Shown: positions 27,153-50,220 of the stretch, piece by piece
Layout: the number at the start of each line of letters is the position of its first letter
Numbering within the stretch: the first letter of the stretch is position 1
The notes under the pieces: generated by a model
What the model was told of the DNA's origin: nothing
Databases searched by the model: none
Seen by the model: the letters and a program-made list of their open reading frames with translations, nothing else
NCBI GenBank assembly: GCA_004194705.1
Contig: SADC01000284.1
Coordinates: forward strand, 1-64,000
DNA length: 64,000 bases
Direction of reading: 5' to 3'
DNA from: Ditylenchus dipsaci
Lineage: Eukaryota; Nematoda; Chromadorea; Rhabditida; Anguinidae
Translations under genes and position numbers: made by a program

Positions 27153-28770
27153 AAATAAATCATTTCGCGTCCTGAGAATCACACCTCAGATACTTTTCTT
27201 GTAAAACAGCAAGACTTGTCTAATAACATATTGGTTAAGGTTGACCTCTCCAGCACTTGTGGCAGCAAGAACCTTCTTTACACCACTTTCCACCACAAAT
27301 AAAAATATCACCCAACAACAAATAACAGTTTCTGCCTCAGCAGCAAATTTGTGTAGCGATAGTCTGTATAGTAGAGCAGCAGCAGCAACAACAATAACTT
27401 ATAACAGCAGCAACAACAACAATAACAACAATAAAATAACAACCTAATTTTTAACTTGGACTCAAAAAACTACAAGAAATAGAACAGGAAAGAGGAGTAG
27501 GAGGAGATACAACATAGGGCAGAATTTAAAAGAAAATGTATTGGAGTTAAGACCCGAGTATGATCCAACACACAACTCTTCTTTTTGTAAAATCGGGTGA
27601 TGCACAATTTTAGATGTGATTGACTTTATTGCAACAGCTGATTTTATTGTTCTCAGAATAATACAACTAACAGGTATGGGTTTGGGGTGTGATTGACATT
27701 GATATCATTACTAATTAATCATTCTAGGGTTTTCGTGATTAATATACAGTAGGTTTTTGCCAAAAAATTATATCAAAAACCAATTTTCGGTAAAAAAAAT
27801 ATTTTGAAACATCTGAGTTTGAGCGATTTCCTCACAGTTCCAAATAATTAGACAAAATCGTAATTCTTGATTGCTGAAATGTGGTCATAATGTGGACTGC
27901 CGATACTTTTAAAAAATGAGCATAGGCGTACCCTGGGGAGGGGGTTCTAGTCGGGCTATAGCCTCCCCCTTTAGGATTTTTAGCTTATATAGGCTGTACT
28001 AGGGGTAAAAGGCGCCCATCGGCTACTTTTTGAAATGAAAAATTTCCTTAGTGATCAGTGAAAAATTGGCATTTTTTCATCAAATTTTTGGGTGAGTACC
28101 CACTTTTTTGGCAATAACCTATTGGGCTAATTGAGGCAAACGTTTTTTAAAAGATAGACAAAATTCTGCGCTACAACGTAACAGATACATCTTTAGACTT
28201 TGTTTAAAATCAAATTTATGTAAAAAATAGGACCCACACATGCCAAAGACTATATAAAGATTGTGAGGGAAAAGAAAAAAGCAAAACCTCTCTAGGTATG
28301 CTAAGTAAGCTCTGGAATGTCACTTTTTATTTTTAGAATTTTATCATGCGTGTATGTGTTCGCGTCTCCACCCAAACCTCCTGCATCCTCGATTAAACTT
28401 GAAAATTACTCAAGCTTTAGTAAATATCACAAAAAAGAATGATTACAAAGGCACTTTTTAGCCTTTGATGCGTCACCCGATTGCACTTTGAAACACTAAT
28501 CTAGTCCAATTTGATTTTTAAATTGTTTTTAAGCCATACATCGGAAATATTTAGATTCACATAGTTTGAATGAGGGGAGGGACACACTCTCTAGGAGTAG
28601 TAGAAGCCTAGCAAAACAGTAGTTATAATAATAATAATAACAATAATATAAATAAATTAACGCCAAAGACATGCTGCGGTCATCATTGCTGTGTCGTAAT
28701 CTTAGCAGTAGTCATTGTCATCCAGGAGCTTGACAATAACAAGAAGACAATAATTGCGGGCTATACAAAC
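27153..28770. other. Largely unique region with A/C-rich triplet tract
   Basis: 27360-27440 contains CAGCAGCAGCAACAACAA-type repeats and 28620-28650 an ATA run, as often found in UTRs or promoters. The ORF at 27241-27447 is the triplet tract. I see no supported exon. Confidence 0.35.
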
Positions 28771-30905
28771 ACTTACACAAATCTACATACAACAGAAAAG
28801 ATCATTGGGCCTGGGGTGATCACAAATAAACAGGAGAATGGCTGGGTGGAGAGGGGTGCTTTATTTGTTATTATTGATTCACCACCATCACCACAAATAC
28901 CAAGGGAATAGCCGTAAAAAACGTTTAATTGGAGGCTAACGCAAGAACAATAGAAGAATAGATGGGTGCAGAAAATAATAGTAGAGTTTATGTTGTTGGT
29001 CGCATAAGTTTGGAATGGAGAAAACAAAAAAATTGGAGCTTTGACATCTTGCATTCCGGCTCTAATCCCACCAGTTCTAAATTTAAAAATATTATTGATT
29101 AAATTCGTAAGCAAAAGTATAGAGAGCAAAAAAGAAACTGAAAACGTTTTCACATAGTAAGAGAGCGTCGTACTTTTTGGTATAAGTCTGGAATTCGAGA
29201 CAAGTCTAATTCTAGACTGTCGATTCGAGACACTTTTCACCTCATTTTGAAACTTTTGATTTTTCTTTAGTATTTTTTAGTATTAATTTTTTAGCAAGAA
29301 ATTTTTTGGATTTTTTTTATAATATCGAAATGTCTTCATTGATCCGAATTAACTAGGATCAGGTATAAATAGTTGAAGAATGTGGAGATATGGATATGTT
29401 TACTCGATATTTAAAAAGTTGGCGCTAGTAGCGAATAACCCGCGTACGAAAATTGTTACTAATAAATAGTTTACGCACTTTTTCTGGGGTCTGGGACATA
29501 TATTTGGGTAGTCTTTACTTAACACTAGAATTCCCGACTGTAACGTTTGACTACCTGGCAGTAAAAACGCCTGCTTAGCAAGATAATCGCAAAACCGGGC
29601 CTCCTCGCTAGAGTACAATGCACTTTTTATGGCAATTCTCACAGCGACTCTTTGAAAAATGGATGATTTTTCTTCAGGCTGGTGAGCAGTGAATTTACTC
29701 AGCTCGACATTTTCTTTTATGCTCATAAGAAAGCCCTTTGTCTGGGCTTTCTGATGGTATGTCGTTTGCCTGTCTTCGAATGAATTATCGCGGGTAAAAA
29801 ATTAAAAGAATCAAATAAGGACATTTTGAAAAATTTACAATTTTACTGAAAGCACGGGAATTTTTTGTACTCTGGCCGTTTATCTACATAATGCCTGGTC
29901 AATACTCGTAGAGAAATTCAAGCGCTACAAGATAGGCCAAAAATCAGCACAAGAATTCAACAAAAGTCACTTCAGAATTACAAGAGAAGAGGTAGATCCA
30001 GCACTTTCCCTGGAGCTGAAATTTGAAGGATACCTGGTCTTGGAATATTCTTGGCTGACTTTCTAAAGAAAAGTGAGAGTGCAAGATAGCAAAATGATCA
30101 GCGTGAAAAATGCTACATAACTTGTGCAAAAGCTCACAAGACAACAAGCAAATATCACAATATTCATGCCACAACAATTTGACCTCAAAACATACGAAAA
30201 ACCAGGGCTTTTGGACGAAAATTCAGGTGGTTATGTCTTTGTTTCGTAATTTCTCTAAATTTTATAATGCATTTTCAGGAAAAAAAATTTTACGTAGAGC
30301 GAGAAAAACTGCATCAGATACGATGAAAAGATCTCAGGTAAGTCTGTGTTTTCTCTCTTTTTGAGAGGATTGAAGAAGTATGCTGGTGTACTTTCATGCG
30401 TGGACGATTCTGGTTTGATTACATTGGGTTCGAATTCGACACAAATATTTCAAATTAAGATACTTTTAGAAAAAAAAGACTCGCTTAAGTCTTGGCTATT
30501 TTTCGGTGTAAGGTTTGCACGAATATTGTGTTCAAAAATATTGCTTCTAAACTCAGTAAAATCAAACCAGAATCGTCCATGCATGAAAGTCCACCAACAA
30601 GATTATACATTATACAAGATTATACCGTCAGCAAATTTTTCAATAAATGGAAAAAGTTATGGCTATTCCCGAGCAAAAGGTTACAAAAAAGGCTGCACTC
30701 ATTGTGTCTACACCTTATAATACAGGGTGAGTCTCAAATTTTTCCGATTTTGTTTTTGATTTTTTTTAATCTTTCAGACACGTAGACATGTTTTGTACCA
30801 TATAAGTTTAGAGATTTTTGAGAAAAAATTATAAATCCACTCGGGAGGCACTTCAGTCTTTAGATTTTAAAAATTTCTTCGGTTCTCTGTCGTAATCGTA
30901 AAATA
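28771..30905. other. Intergenic region with uncertain ORFs
   Basis: Minus-strand ORFs of 155 codons (28773-29240) and 108 codons (29400-29726) are the longest here. The first has a hydrophobic stretch (SFLLSILLLTNLI) but otherwise irregular composition; the second is polar with RFCDYLAKQAFLLPGSQ. Neither matches a family I know and no splice or poly(A) evidence was found. An inverted repeat at 30395-30595 (CATGCGTGGACGATTCTGG and complement) explains the overlapping plus ORFs at 30346-30785. Confidence 0.3.
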
Positions 30906-39098
<8,193 letters not shown>

Positions 39099-40940
39099 AA
39101 TAAAATAAGCGCTCTTATTAGTGGTTAAAATAAATTAACGATAGGCAGTTGAGTTATCTGAAAGATATATTTAAACATTCTTGAAGGGACACTACGCGAA
39201 TCTCGACGGCAGCGCATCAAATTTTATACATACTGTAACGAAAATAAAACAATTATAGCCATATCATATTACTAAAAATACGAGATCTGAAGTGCTCTTA
39301 AATCAATCGCCGGCGACAGCCGGCGATTGATTTAAGAGCGATTTTTTTGTAAAATTGAACCTAAAGATGTCGATAGTGATTTCCGGGGTATGCGATGGCA
39401 CGAATCGATTTTCCGATTTCTCACTCAGTTTTCATTCTTTTAAACTTTAGGTTGTTCAGGGCACTTTCCATCATTTTTCTTTCAAGTGTTATATTCCATT
39501 TGAAAGCCAAGATTATGGGCATTTAAATGAGATATCACACTCCCTGGTGATGATCGCTAGAGTCGGATCTGCAGTGGTAATTATGGAAAAATTGAATTTT
39601 TAGAAACTGACTTTTTGACAAAAAATCTACTTTTCTAGAACTTTTGACTAGCTGACCAAGCTAAATTTTATTCTGTCAGAAAGCTTAACTCCTTAGTTTT
39701 TGAATAATACATAAATTTCTTGTGAATGGGGTAGGGTAAGATGTCGAAAATGACCTTTGAAGTTTTCTAGTCGTGCTAACTCTTTTCAGCGCTCTTTTTT
39801 ACAATTCTTTTTACAAGACCAAAATAGAATTCTAACATCGGATTCGTGATCAGCGTACCGGAATTACATGTAAAACTACCCTTATGCGTAAAACTTGAAA
39901 TATCTTTCATATCTACTTTAATGAGCACCCTTTGGCTGGTCATTGGTATAGTGTAGAGCTGTTTTTGTACTTTTCTCATTTTTTCATTGAAAATCATTAT
40001 CACCATATCGTTTAAAAAGATATAAAAATTATGCAATGATTAAAAATCATAAAAACACAAAAAAATAAATAGAACAAAAAAAAAGAGCGTCCATGCGAGT
40101 TCGAACTCGAGAGGCCACTCGAGCACAGAACGCTTATCCACTGGACTACCAAAGCACACATTTATTAAAGGTATTATCAGATATATATCCTGAACAATTT
40201 TACTCAACTTCCAAACGCATTTTTTCACCCCCAAAATCGACTTTTCCGCAGAAAATTATCTTTATGTCTAAAAAGCATTTTCAATTCTCTATCGAATGGT
40301 ATATAGGGTTTTTTTCCGAATCGCATCGTCACTAGCATATGTTCCCTTGTAAGAGTTATTTAAAAGCAAATCAGATACGCTGATCACGAATCCGGTGTCA
40401 GAATTTCAGGTTTGCCTAGTAAAAAACATTTTTTACGTCAAAAACTCAAAAGAGTTAGTGATGACTAGTCAACTTTAAAGGCCTTTTTCGTCTCACCTCC
40501 CCCAATTTTTTTCGGCGTTTTTTTTGACAGAAAGTTGACTTAGGAAATGCTCTTTCTGATGCACTGAAACTCAGAAGGGTGCACGCCGATTTCTGATTTT
40601 TATGGCGGTTTTTACGCCGAAAATTAGTGTTCGAAAAATGCTGATTTTTTGAAAAAACACACTTTTTTTAGCCAAAATTTATTACAGACTATAAAATTTT
40701 TTGTACTCAATAGAAAGAGCAACTCTCTCTGCGAATAAACTTTTGAACCAGTGTACATCATCATTTTTTCACTAAGTATAAAATCTTTTGAGATATTTAC
40801 TGGATCTTCTGAGTACCAAACTTCGGGAGGCCACAGCTCGGTGAATTAGTGACAAAAAGTGACCGAATTTAGTGCCACCTTACTCAGCAAATTGTAGGCT
40901 TTCATTTGAGCTTAAACACTCAATTTCCAATTTTCGGCTA
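39099..40940. other. Intergenic between DDX3 paralogues: repeat fragments
   Basis: It starts with the DDX3-A upstream region. A perfect short palindrome (ATCGCCGGCGACAGCCGGCGAT) sits at 39307. 39370-39900 is an inverted copy of the repeat in Lhx2/9 intron 5. 40085-40160 (-) is tRNA-like with A-box TAGTCCAGTGG and B-box GTTCGAACTC but no matching acceptor stem. No gene is seen. Confidence 0.45.
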
Positions 40941-41655
40941 AATTCTAGTATACCCTTCACTCAAGTCTAGTATACACCCTTCACTCAAGTCTAGTATACA
41001 CCATTCACTCAAGTCTAGTATACACCCTTCACTCAAGTCTGGTATACACCCTTCAGTCAAATTAGCTTGGGGACCAAGGCAAATTGTTTTTTAATTAAAA
41101 ATTTTAGTTTTGATTTTGTAGTGTAGTGATTTTGATTTTAATTTTGTTTTGCCCCAAGGAACCTTAAGCTGCTCACCCACAGTAAAAGGAATTCGTGAAG
41201 CTTCCTCCTGAGTGATACAAGTTTGTTCCTCCAAAACACTTTGACGCTTAGGAGTTCTCACAGGAGAAGGAGATCCACATTGAGAAGTAGACGTAACTAA
41301 GACCGAGGATGCTAAAATTAATAATTTATTGAATTGTAACAATACATGAAGCAATAGTTTTAGCGAAGCAAACCTTTTGAATATCGGTTGCAATTGATTA
41401 CAATTAAATGCAATTAAATTGGAGCAGTTCTAGTATACACCCTCCACTCAAGTCTGGTATACACCCTTCAGTCAAATTAGCTTGGGGGACCAAGGCAATT
41501 TTTTTTAAATTTTTAATTAAAAACAATTTGCCTTGGTCCCCCAAGCTAATTCGATTGAAGGGTGTATAGCAGACTTGAGTGAAGGGTGTATACTAGACTT
41601 GAGTGAAGGGTGTATAGTAGACTTGAGTGAAGGGTGTATACTAGAACTGCTCCCA
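40940..41655. mobile_element. Foldback with TAGTATACACCCTTCACTCAAG tandem arms
   Basis: Tandem units of about 22 bp (AGTCTAGTATACACCCTTCA) at 40945-41060 and 41430-41480, then inverted at 41555-41645. GCTTGGGGACCAAGGCAA flanks the units. A coding-like segment (41131-41311, minus) is enclosed. Confidence 0.75.
41131..41311 (-). pseudogene. Captured coding-like exon inside a foldback
   Basis: On the minus strand, after an acceptor-like AATTTTAG at 41312, an open frame encodes a polar segment with SPSPVRTPKRQSVLEEQ, then EEASRIPF and VGEQLKVPWGKTK. Composition and lack of repeats look like real protein, unlike the surrounding repeat, so it may be a host gene fragment captured by the element. 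Donor and start are not clear. I do not recognise the parent gene. Confidence 0.35.
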
Positions 41656-42540
41656 ATTTTCTGAGGGGTCGAGGTGGCCTTGATTCAACTACAAAATTAC
41701 AGAACTTCTCTTTTAAAAGCCCATCATCTTGGCTTTCAAATGGAATACAACACTTGAAAGAAAAATCATGGAAAGTGCCCTGAACAACCTAAAGTTTAAA
41801 AGAATGTAAAGTTTCCAAGTGCTTAATTTCGGAGGTCATTTTCTCAAAACTGGGTGAGGAAATCGGAAAATCGATGCGTTTCTTCGTGTTCAGCGTATGT
41901 AAATAAGATATTGGTGTAATAATCTGAAATACCGAAAATCGCTATCATACCGTTGATACGGGTCCAAGTACAAAATCAGAAAAAATCGCTCCTCGATGAC
42001 GATTTTAAAAATTAATATTTCGTTCTTACTGTATATCTTGTACTTGGTTAGACCTGCTAAATTTACAAAAATCGTTCGTTTCGGAGGTTTTTATATGTGA
42101 CTGGTTTGATTTATATTTTCCGACTTTGTTTCTACAAGTCACGCGTTTCATATAGTAAAATGTAGCCACGATTCTAGGCTTTCATTTGAGATATCAAACA
42201 GAGAAAAGTTAATACAAAATTAAAACTAGGACTCAATAACATTCAACCATGTACAGTGGCCCAATAAAACGAAGCCACTTGAAAAAATTTTGCGTAGGTA
42301 GCTCCTTGCCACATCGATTTCTCCAGGAAATCTATCGCAGTGCTTAAGCGACCTAGGAGCTTTGTGGTGTTTCTCTTTATCACAGCCGGCATTGTTGAGG
42401 AGATTTCCGAGGGCTTGCCACCCAAAAATCGGAAACAGACCGGGCAAGGGGTTACGTACTTCAATTTTTTCAAGGTGGCCGAATTTTAGGGCCACCCTGT
42501 GCATAAAAAATAAAATAAAAAGTTCACACAATATCAAAAA
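41656..42540. other. Intergenic: repeat fragments
   Basis: 41740-41945 matches the Lhx2/9 intron 5 repeat. The minus ORF at 42226-42708 (160 codons) spans the junction into family FA and has a second open frame alongside; I treat it as repeat-derived. Confidence 0.4.
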
Positions 42541-42955
42541 ATTGTGGGGTAACACTTTACTTGGCCCCCCCACGGCTGACCCACTTTCGAGGTGAATTTT
42601 TAAAAACCGATTGCATATTCGTGTTTCTCGACCCGGATTTTTACGGGAAATGATCATCAGATTCTGTGAAAGTGAAAAAAAAATTTTGGGATTTGCCTTG
42701 GCCTCCAAGATAAAATTTTAGAAAAATTTGAAAAAAATATTTTTTTAATTGGCGCCTTTTGAATTTTTAAGGGATTAAGGGCTGTATTGAGAGGGGAAGG
42801 GAATAAAAGGGGGCCACTTTTATGGCAGAACAATAGAAAAGTAAATATATGTATTCTTCGACTGCCTCACCATATTTTTCAACTGGGCCGTGGCAAAAAG
42901 AGACTCTATACGCATTTTTTAATCAAGAGTACTTCTCGGAATCATGTCTAAGGTA
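42540..42955. repeat. Family FA partial copy
   Basis: It shares GGTAACACTTTACTTG, GCTGACCCACTTTCGA, GGCGCCTTTTGAATTT and ATCATGTCTAAGGTA with the other FA copies and stops at the start of the hairpin, where the GGTAAG array begins. Confidence 0.75.
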
Positions 42956-43990
42956 AAGCTGAAGGTAGAAATACAGCTAAGGGTAAAAGGGTAAGGTAAT
43001 GGTGAAAGTTACAGGTAATGGTAAAAGGTAGGAGTAAAAATTGAAGGTAGAGGTAAGGGTAGAGGTAGGGTAAAAGGTAGTGGTAAGGGTAAGGGTAGAG
43101 GTAAGGGTAAAAGTTGAAGGTAAAAAAAGGTAGAGGTAGGGGTAAAAGCTAGAGGTAAGAGTAAAAGTTAGAGGTAAGGGTAAAAGGTAGAGTTAAGGGT
43201 AATCTCTATTAATACGGGCCCAGGTATTAGTCCTTAGGCAGTGTTACAAATGTGATGCTACTCACAAGGGAGGACTGTGACCTGGGGGAACTTCAATGAG
43301 AATTTTTTTTCTGCGTATTCTTGTAGAACGTGCCCAAGTTCCTGACAAATCTGGTAACACTTTACTTGACCCCCCCTTCCCACGGCTGACCCACTTTTGA
43401 TGACAATTTTGAAAAACCGATTGCATATTCGTGTTTCTCGACCCCGATTTAGACGCGAATTTACCAATCGTTTCAGGTAAAGTGAAAAAAAAAATTTTCA
43501 AACCACAGGGGGGGGGGGTATCATTAATTTTAGTCAAAATTTGAAAAATTTGAATTCGCGCCTTTTGAATTTTGAAGGTATTAAGGGCTGTATAGGAAGA
43601 GGAAGGGAATAAAAAAGTCCACTTTTATGTCAGAACGTTAGAAAAAACATATATTGGTATATTCTGGCTGTCTTACCATGTTTTTTAACTGAGCCGTGGC
43701 AAAAAGAGCCTCTATATGCATTTTATGATCAAGAGTACTTCTCGGAATCATGTCTAAGGTAAGTGAGTGCGCGCATCTCTAACTCTCAAGCCCCTGCGCC
43801 CCCTTCGGGAGCGCAGGGGGCTTGGAGTTGAGATGAGCACACCCACATACCTTAGACACAAATCACTCGAAAGTGACTCTGGATGCATGAAAAAGCATGC
43901 ATACCAGAGTTTATTTATGCGGTAGGCCCCAGTATTCAAAACTATGTTCAACATCTTCTTGTTAGTGGGCCTTGAATCATTAGTGGGCCA
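42955..43990. repeat. 1.03-kb direct repeat, copy 1 (GGTAAG array plus family FA)
   Basis: It starts AAAGCTGAAGGTAGAAATAC, runs through a GGTAAG/GGTAGA array ending TTAATACGGGCCCAGG (43225), and continues with a family FA copy and hairpin. It is nearly identical to 62980-64000 in the same orientation, differing by scattered single bases and short indels, many in homopolymers. Confidence 0.9.
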
Positions 43991-44699
43991 TTAGGGCCAA
44001 GTAAAGTCTACCCAATTTTGGAAATTATCAAAATTTCGAAAAAATCACCTTTATACAGTAACTTTTTGGACTACACCAAACTTGCTGATATTACCTATTT
44101 TTTTTTTAGACCTAGGCGGTTAGACCTAGGCAAGACTTTTAAAAAAGAGCGCTCGGAAATGTGGTGAAAAGTGGTCTAGCCAGAAATCAGGGTGCTCTCT
44201 AGCTATATAAAATCTCTAGCCATTTCTGACTGACATACAGACTATGCCAGAAATAATCGGCTGCGATGTACATGATAGCGATTAATAACTGGTGGAATAA
44301 ATAACAACTTATGATGGAATCTTACAAACCTAAAGCGAATACTGCGCTAAAAAATACCACGACAAAGAGAACATTGTAAACCTTAAATTTTTTAAAGCTA
44401 GCAACAATACTAATTACTCTTGTTTGCAGAAACAACAAGGCAGATGTTTTTTTTTTTTGAAAACGAGGTGACAGGACACTGGAATCAGAAGTAACACATT
44501 CAAGCTCTTCGCAATTTGTAAAAAAAAACGTGAATCTAACTAAGAATGATTCATTTAAAACTAAGATAGAATGCGAACTGAACCATAAAATCAAAGACAG
44601 TACGAATCACTCTAAGACATAATTTAAACGTCTTATCAATGCTAAAAAGTAGTATCTATTTGATATAAAAAGATGCACAACATGTCTTTCAAAAAAGCT

Positions 44700-45122
44700 G
44701 TAGACCGAAAAAATTATCTTGAACATCAGTGACTATGGCTCCACCCTTATGCTTCACCCTACAGTTCTCTACCGGTAATTCTCCCCCAATAAATTCTTTA
44801 ACCGGTAAATTCTTGAACCGGTAAGTTCCTCAACCAGGTTATTCTTCAACTGGTTTTTTTCTCTATATATTGGAAAAACGGGTAATTCTTCAACCAACCA
44901 TTCCTCAACTGGGTTGTTCTTAAACTAAATTAATGCAACCAAACTGGAACGCTAATCGACGTGAGATCAGAAAATTGAGTGAAAGTCAGATAAAAAGGGC
45001 CGAAGAACATGCCAGTTGAATAACAGTTGGTTTAAGAACTGTCCGGTTAAAAAATTTACAGGTTGAAGAACTGCAAGATGAAGAACTGTAGGTTGAAGAA
45101 TAAGGGTAGAGCCACACCAATA
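44700..45122. mobile_element. TIR element with GGTTGAAGAA-type repeats
   Basis: Ends ATGGCTCCACCCTTAT and complement (ATAAGGGTAGAGCCACA). Inside, tandem TTCTTCAACCGGTAA units on the left face inverted GGTTGAAGAACTG units on the right. It abuts the DDX3-B 3-prime flank. Confidence 0.7.
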
Positions 45123-45307
45123 TGCTGGACTTATTCACAGCGACTTAGGCAGACAGAAATAAGTTACAGAGATCGACACACTCAACAAACCATTTATCGC
45201 CAGATAAAACAACCAGCGCGCGTCAACAATACACAATTCCAAGACTTATATTTAGCGCAAACATGATATATTTCTTCTCCCGCATTACATTACCGAGGAC
45301 ATTCACT

Positions 45308-47730
<2,423 letters not shown>

Positions 47731-48540
47731 TTTCTGAAAAACTAGTCATTATTCATGCGCGACACAAAAACCCCAGTAAAATATAGTGATTAGAAGAGCC
47801 AAAAGCCAAACGCAAAGCCAAATTTGGCTTTGCGTTTGGCTTTTCCAAACACTGGTAAAATATGACAAGTGGGCATAACGACAAAACTAACAGAAATAAG
47901 GGACAAATGAGGCATGATAATGTAAGATGAGTAAGTCACACAGCTAACAGGTGCGAATTTAAAATAGCAATATTATTTCCCGACATTTTTATATGCCACC
48001 CGAGTCGGGTGACCAGAGCTACTAAAGCTACTCGAAGAAAAGTGCCAAATCTGAGAATGTTGATTCTGACACGGAGTTTCAAAATTTCAAAAACGAGTGT
48101 TGTTTCAGTTTTAATTAATATCGTGACGGCGAACTAGCCCTGTCGCGTTGTTGTACGCCTTTTTTCAAAGGGGGGGGGGAACTTCATATACGCATCACTT
48201 TAGGTCACAGGTTCGACTACCACTGGGTGCAAACCCTGATTTTTTTCTCCTTTTATTTTCAAGTTTAGTGTCAAAATGTAGCCAAGGTTCTGGACTTTCA
48301 TTTAAGCTATCATACAGATGAAAAGTCATCATTAAGTTAGAGCTAAAATATGAAAAACCTTGAACCATGTCCGATTCGATGAAATCCTCAATAGGAATAT
48401 CCCAGTACCTTTCGGTAGTATCCTGTAACTGACGTTTTTCCCCAATTTCGATTTACATACTCATTTTCAACCTTACACTCAAAATATAGTCCTGCTTCTC
48501 GCCGTTATTTTCAGCATACGGTTGTATAAAATAATGTAAA
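47731..48540. other. DDX3-B upstream region
   Basis: A perfect palindrome (AAGCCAAACGCAAAGCCAAA and complement) sits at 47799-47846, just upstream of the gene. A B-box-like AGGTTCGACTACC lies at 48209. No exon was recognised. Confidence 0.4.
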
Positions 48541-49935
48541 TTGAAAGGACGAGACTTTTTTCTGCCCGCTTCTGGCTTTTTTCTGCCCGCTTTTAGCTTT
48601 TTTCTGCCCGCTTTTTGAGTTTATGTTAGAAAAGATTTTTTCTGCCCGCTTTTGGCTTTTTTCTGTCCGCTTTTGCTCGAAAGTGCCCGTTTTTGCTCGA
48701 ATGTGCCCGCTTTTGGCTTTTTTCTGCCCGCTTTTGCTCGAAAGTGCCCGTTTTTGCTCGAATGTGCCCGCTTTGGCTTTTTTCTGCCCGCTTTTGCTCG
48801 AAAGTGCCCGTTTTTGCTCGAATGTGCCCGCTTTTGGCTTTTTTCTGCCCGCTTTTTCTCGAAAGTGCCCGCTTTTGTTTAAATATGCCGGTTTAAATAT
48901 TGTTGCCAAAAGTTGTTCTCGACACGAAATTAACAATTTTTGAATTTTTTTGGTCACTTTCGTGTGAAATTCAGAGATGGGGAGAGACCAGATGGCTTGG
49001 TACCCATTCCGGAACTGCCAAAAATACTCTCTAAATGCATTTTTAATCAAGAGTCTTGCTCTTAATTATGTCTAAGGTAAGTGAATGAGCGCATCTCTAA
49101 CCAACCAAGCCCCCTGCGCTCCCTTTGGGGACTTTTCAAAAATTCGAGTATTGGGGGGGGGGGGTGGAACTAAAGAAGTACCGATTTGTGAGCGATTTAG
49201 CCAATCGGACCCGAAATCTGATCCGCTCAATCGATTTTTCTCGAAACGTTTACTCCCCCTTTAGTAAACCCCCAAAAAACCAATAACTTTAGCCTTTTTG
49301 GCCGTTCCGGAATGGGTACCAAGCCATCTGGTCTCTCCCCATCTCTGAATTTCACACGAAAGTGACCAAAAAAATTCAAAAATTGTTAATTTCGTGTCGA
49401 GAACAACTTTTGGCAACAAGAATCAGTTTTTGGCAACAAGAATCAGTCTTTCGGCAACAAAAATCAGTCTTTCGGCAACAACTTTTTTCGACGACAAAAA
49501 TAAGTTTTTCGGTTACAATAATCAGTCTTTCGGCAACAATAATAAGTTTTTCCTGTTTCAAAACTGAGAAACATTCACATTTAAACAAAAACGGTCACTT
49601 CTTAGCGAAAGCGGGCACTTTTTAACAAAAGCGGGCAGAAAAAATCCAAAAGCGGGCACTTTGTAGCAAAAAAGGGCACTTTCAAATAAAAGCGGGCAGA
49701 AAAAATAAAAAAGCGGGCATATTTAAACAAAAGCGGGCACTTTCGAGAAAAAGCGGGCAGAAAAAAGCCAAAAGCGGGCACATTCGAGCAAAAACGGGCA
49801 CTTTCGAGCAAAAGCGGGCAGAAAAAAGCCAAAAGCGGGCAGAAAAAATCTTTTCTAACATAAACTCAAAAAAGCGGGCAGAAAAAAGCTAAAAGCGGGC
49901 AGAAAAAAGCCAGAAGCGGGCAGAAAAAAGATTTA
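48540..49935. mobile_element. 1.4-kb foldback with TTTTTTCTGCCCGCTTTTG tandem arms
   Basis: Both arms (48555-48960 and 49330-49930) contain tandem units (TTTTTTCTGCCCGCTTTTGC, TCGAAAGTGCCCG) in opposite orientation, then a shared unique inner arm (CACGAAATTAACAATTTTTG; GGTACCAAGCCATCTGGTCT). A family FA fragment with half a hairpin lies in the loop (49030-49130). The ORFs of 179 and 106 codons are the tandem units in translation. Confidence 0.85.
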
Positions 49936-50089
49936 TCCAAATTGAAATCGCAATAAAAGTCAGTTCCTAAATAATACCGAAATCCTTCCCCTCAATAGGA
50001 CTCAATTGTTCCTTGGTCAAACCTTCGCTAGCTTGTAGCTACCTTGTTTTTCTGAAGTGATATTGGTGTGTAAAAATTTCTATCTTGTT

Positions 50090-50220
50090 CCCATAGTTTC
50101 ACGGCCAAAAAAATCGGCGCCGGGCGCCGACACCGGTCCACCGAAAAATCAGCTTCGTGCGCCGGCGCCCTCTCCAGGCTGAAATTTGTGCGGCGCCGGT
50201 TCGACGCCGGTAAAATGATT
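50090..50220. repeat. GC-rich GGCGCCGG repeat block
   Basis: Clustered CGGCGCCGGG, GCGCCGGCGCC and GGCGCCGGTTCGACGCCGG words in AT-rich surroundings. It can form alternative hairpins and is probably a small MITE. Confidence 0.6.

Noticed and set aside
26782..27204. The 140-codon Pro/Ala/His-rich ORF
   Set aside because: It is produced by CCG/GGC microsatellites inside a TIR element.
28773..29240. The 155-codon minus ORF as a membrane protein
   Set aside because: Irregular composition, no start context, no poly(A) or splice support; kept only as an uncertain note.
40085..40160. A functional tRNA gene on the minus strand
   Set aside because: A- and B-box-like motifs exist but acceptor and anticodon stems do not pair; more likely SINE or decayed tRNA.
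42226..42708. The 160-codon minus ORF as a gene
   Set aside because: It crosses from unique DNA into a family FA repeat and an alternative frame is equally open; no motif or splice signal.
48511..49050. The 179-codon minus ORF as a Lys/Arg/Gly-rich protein gene
   Set aside because: It is a translation of the tandem GCCCGCTTTTG units in a foldback arm.
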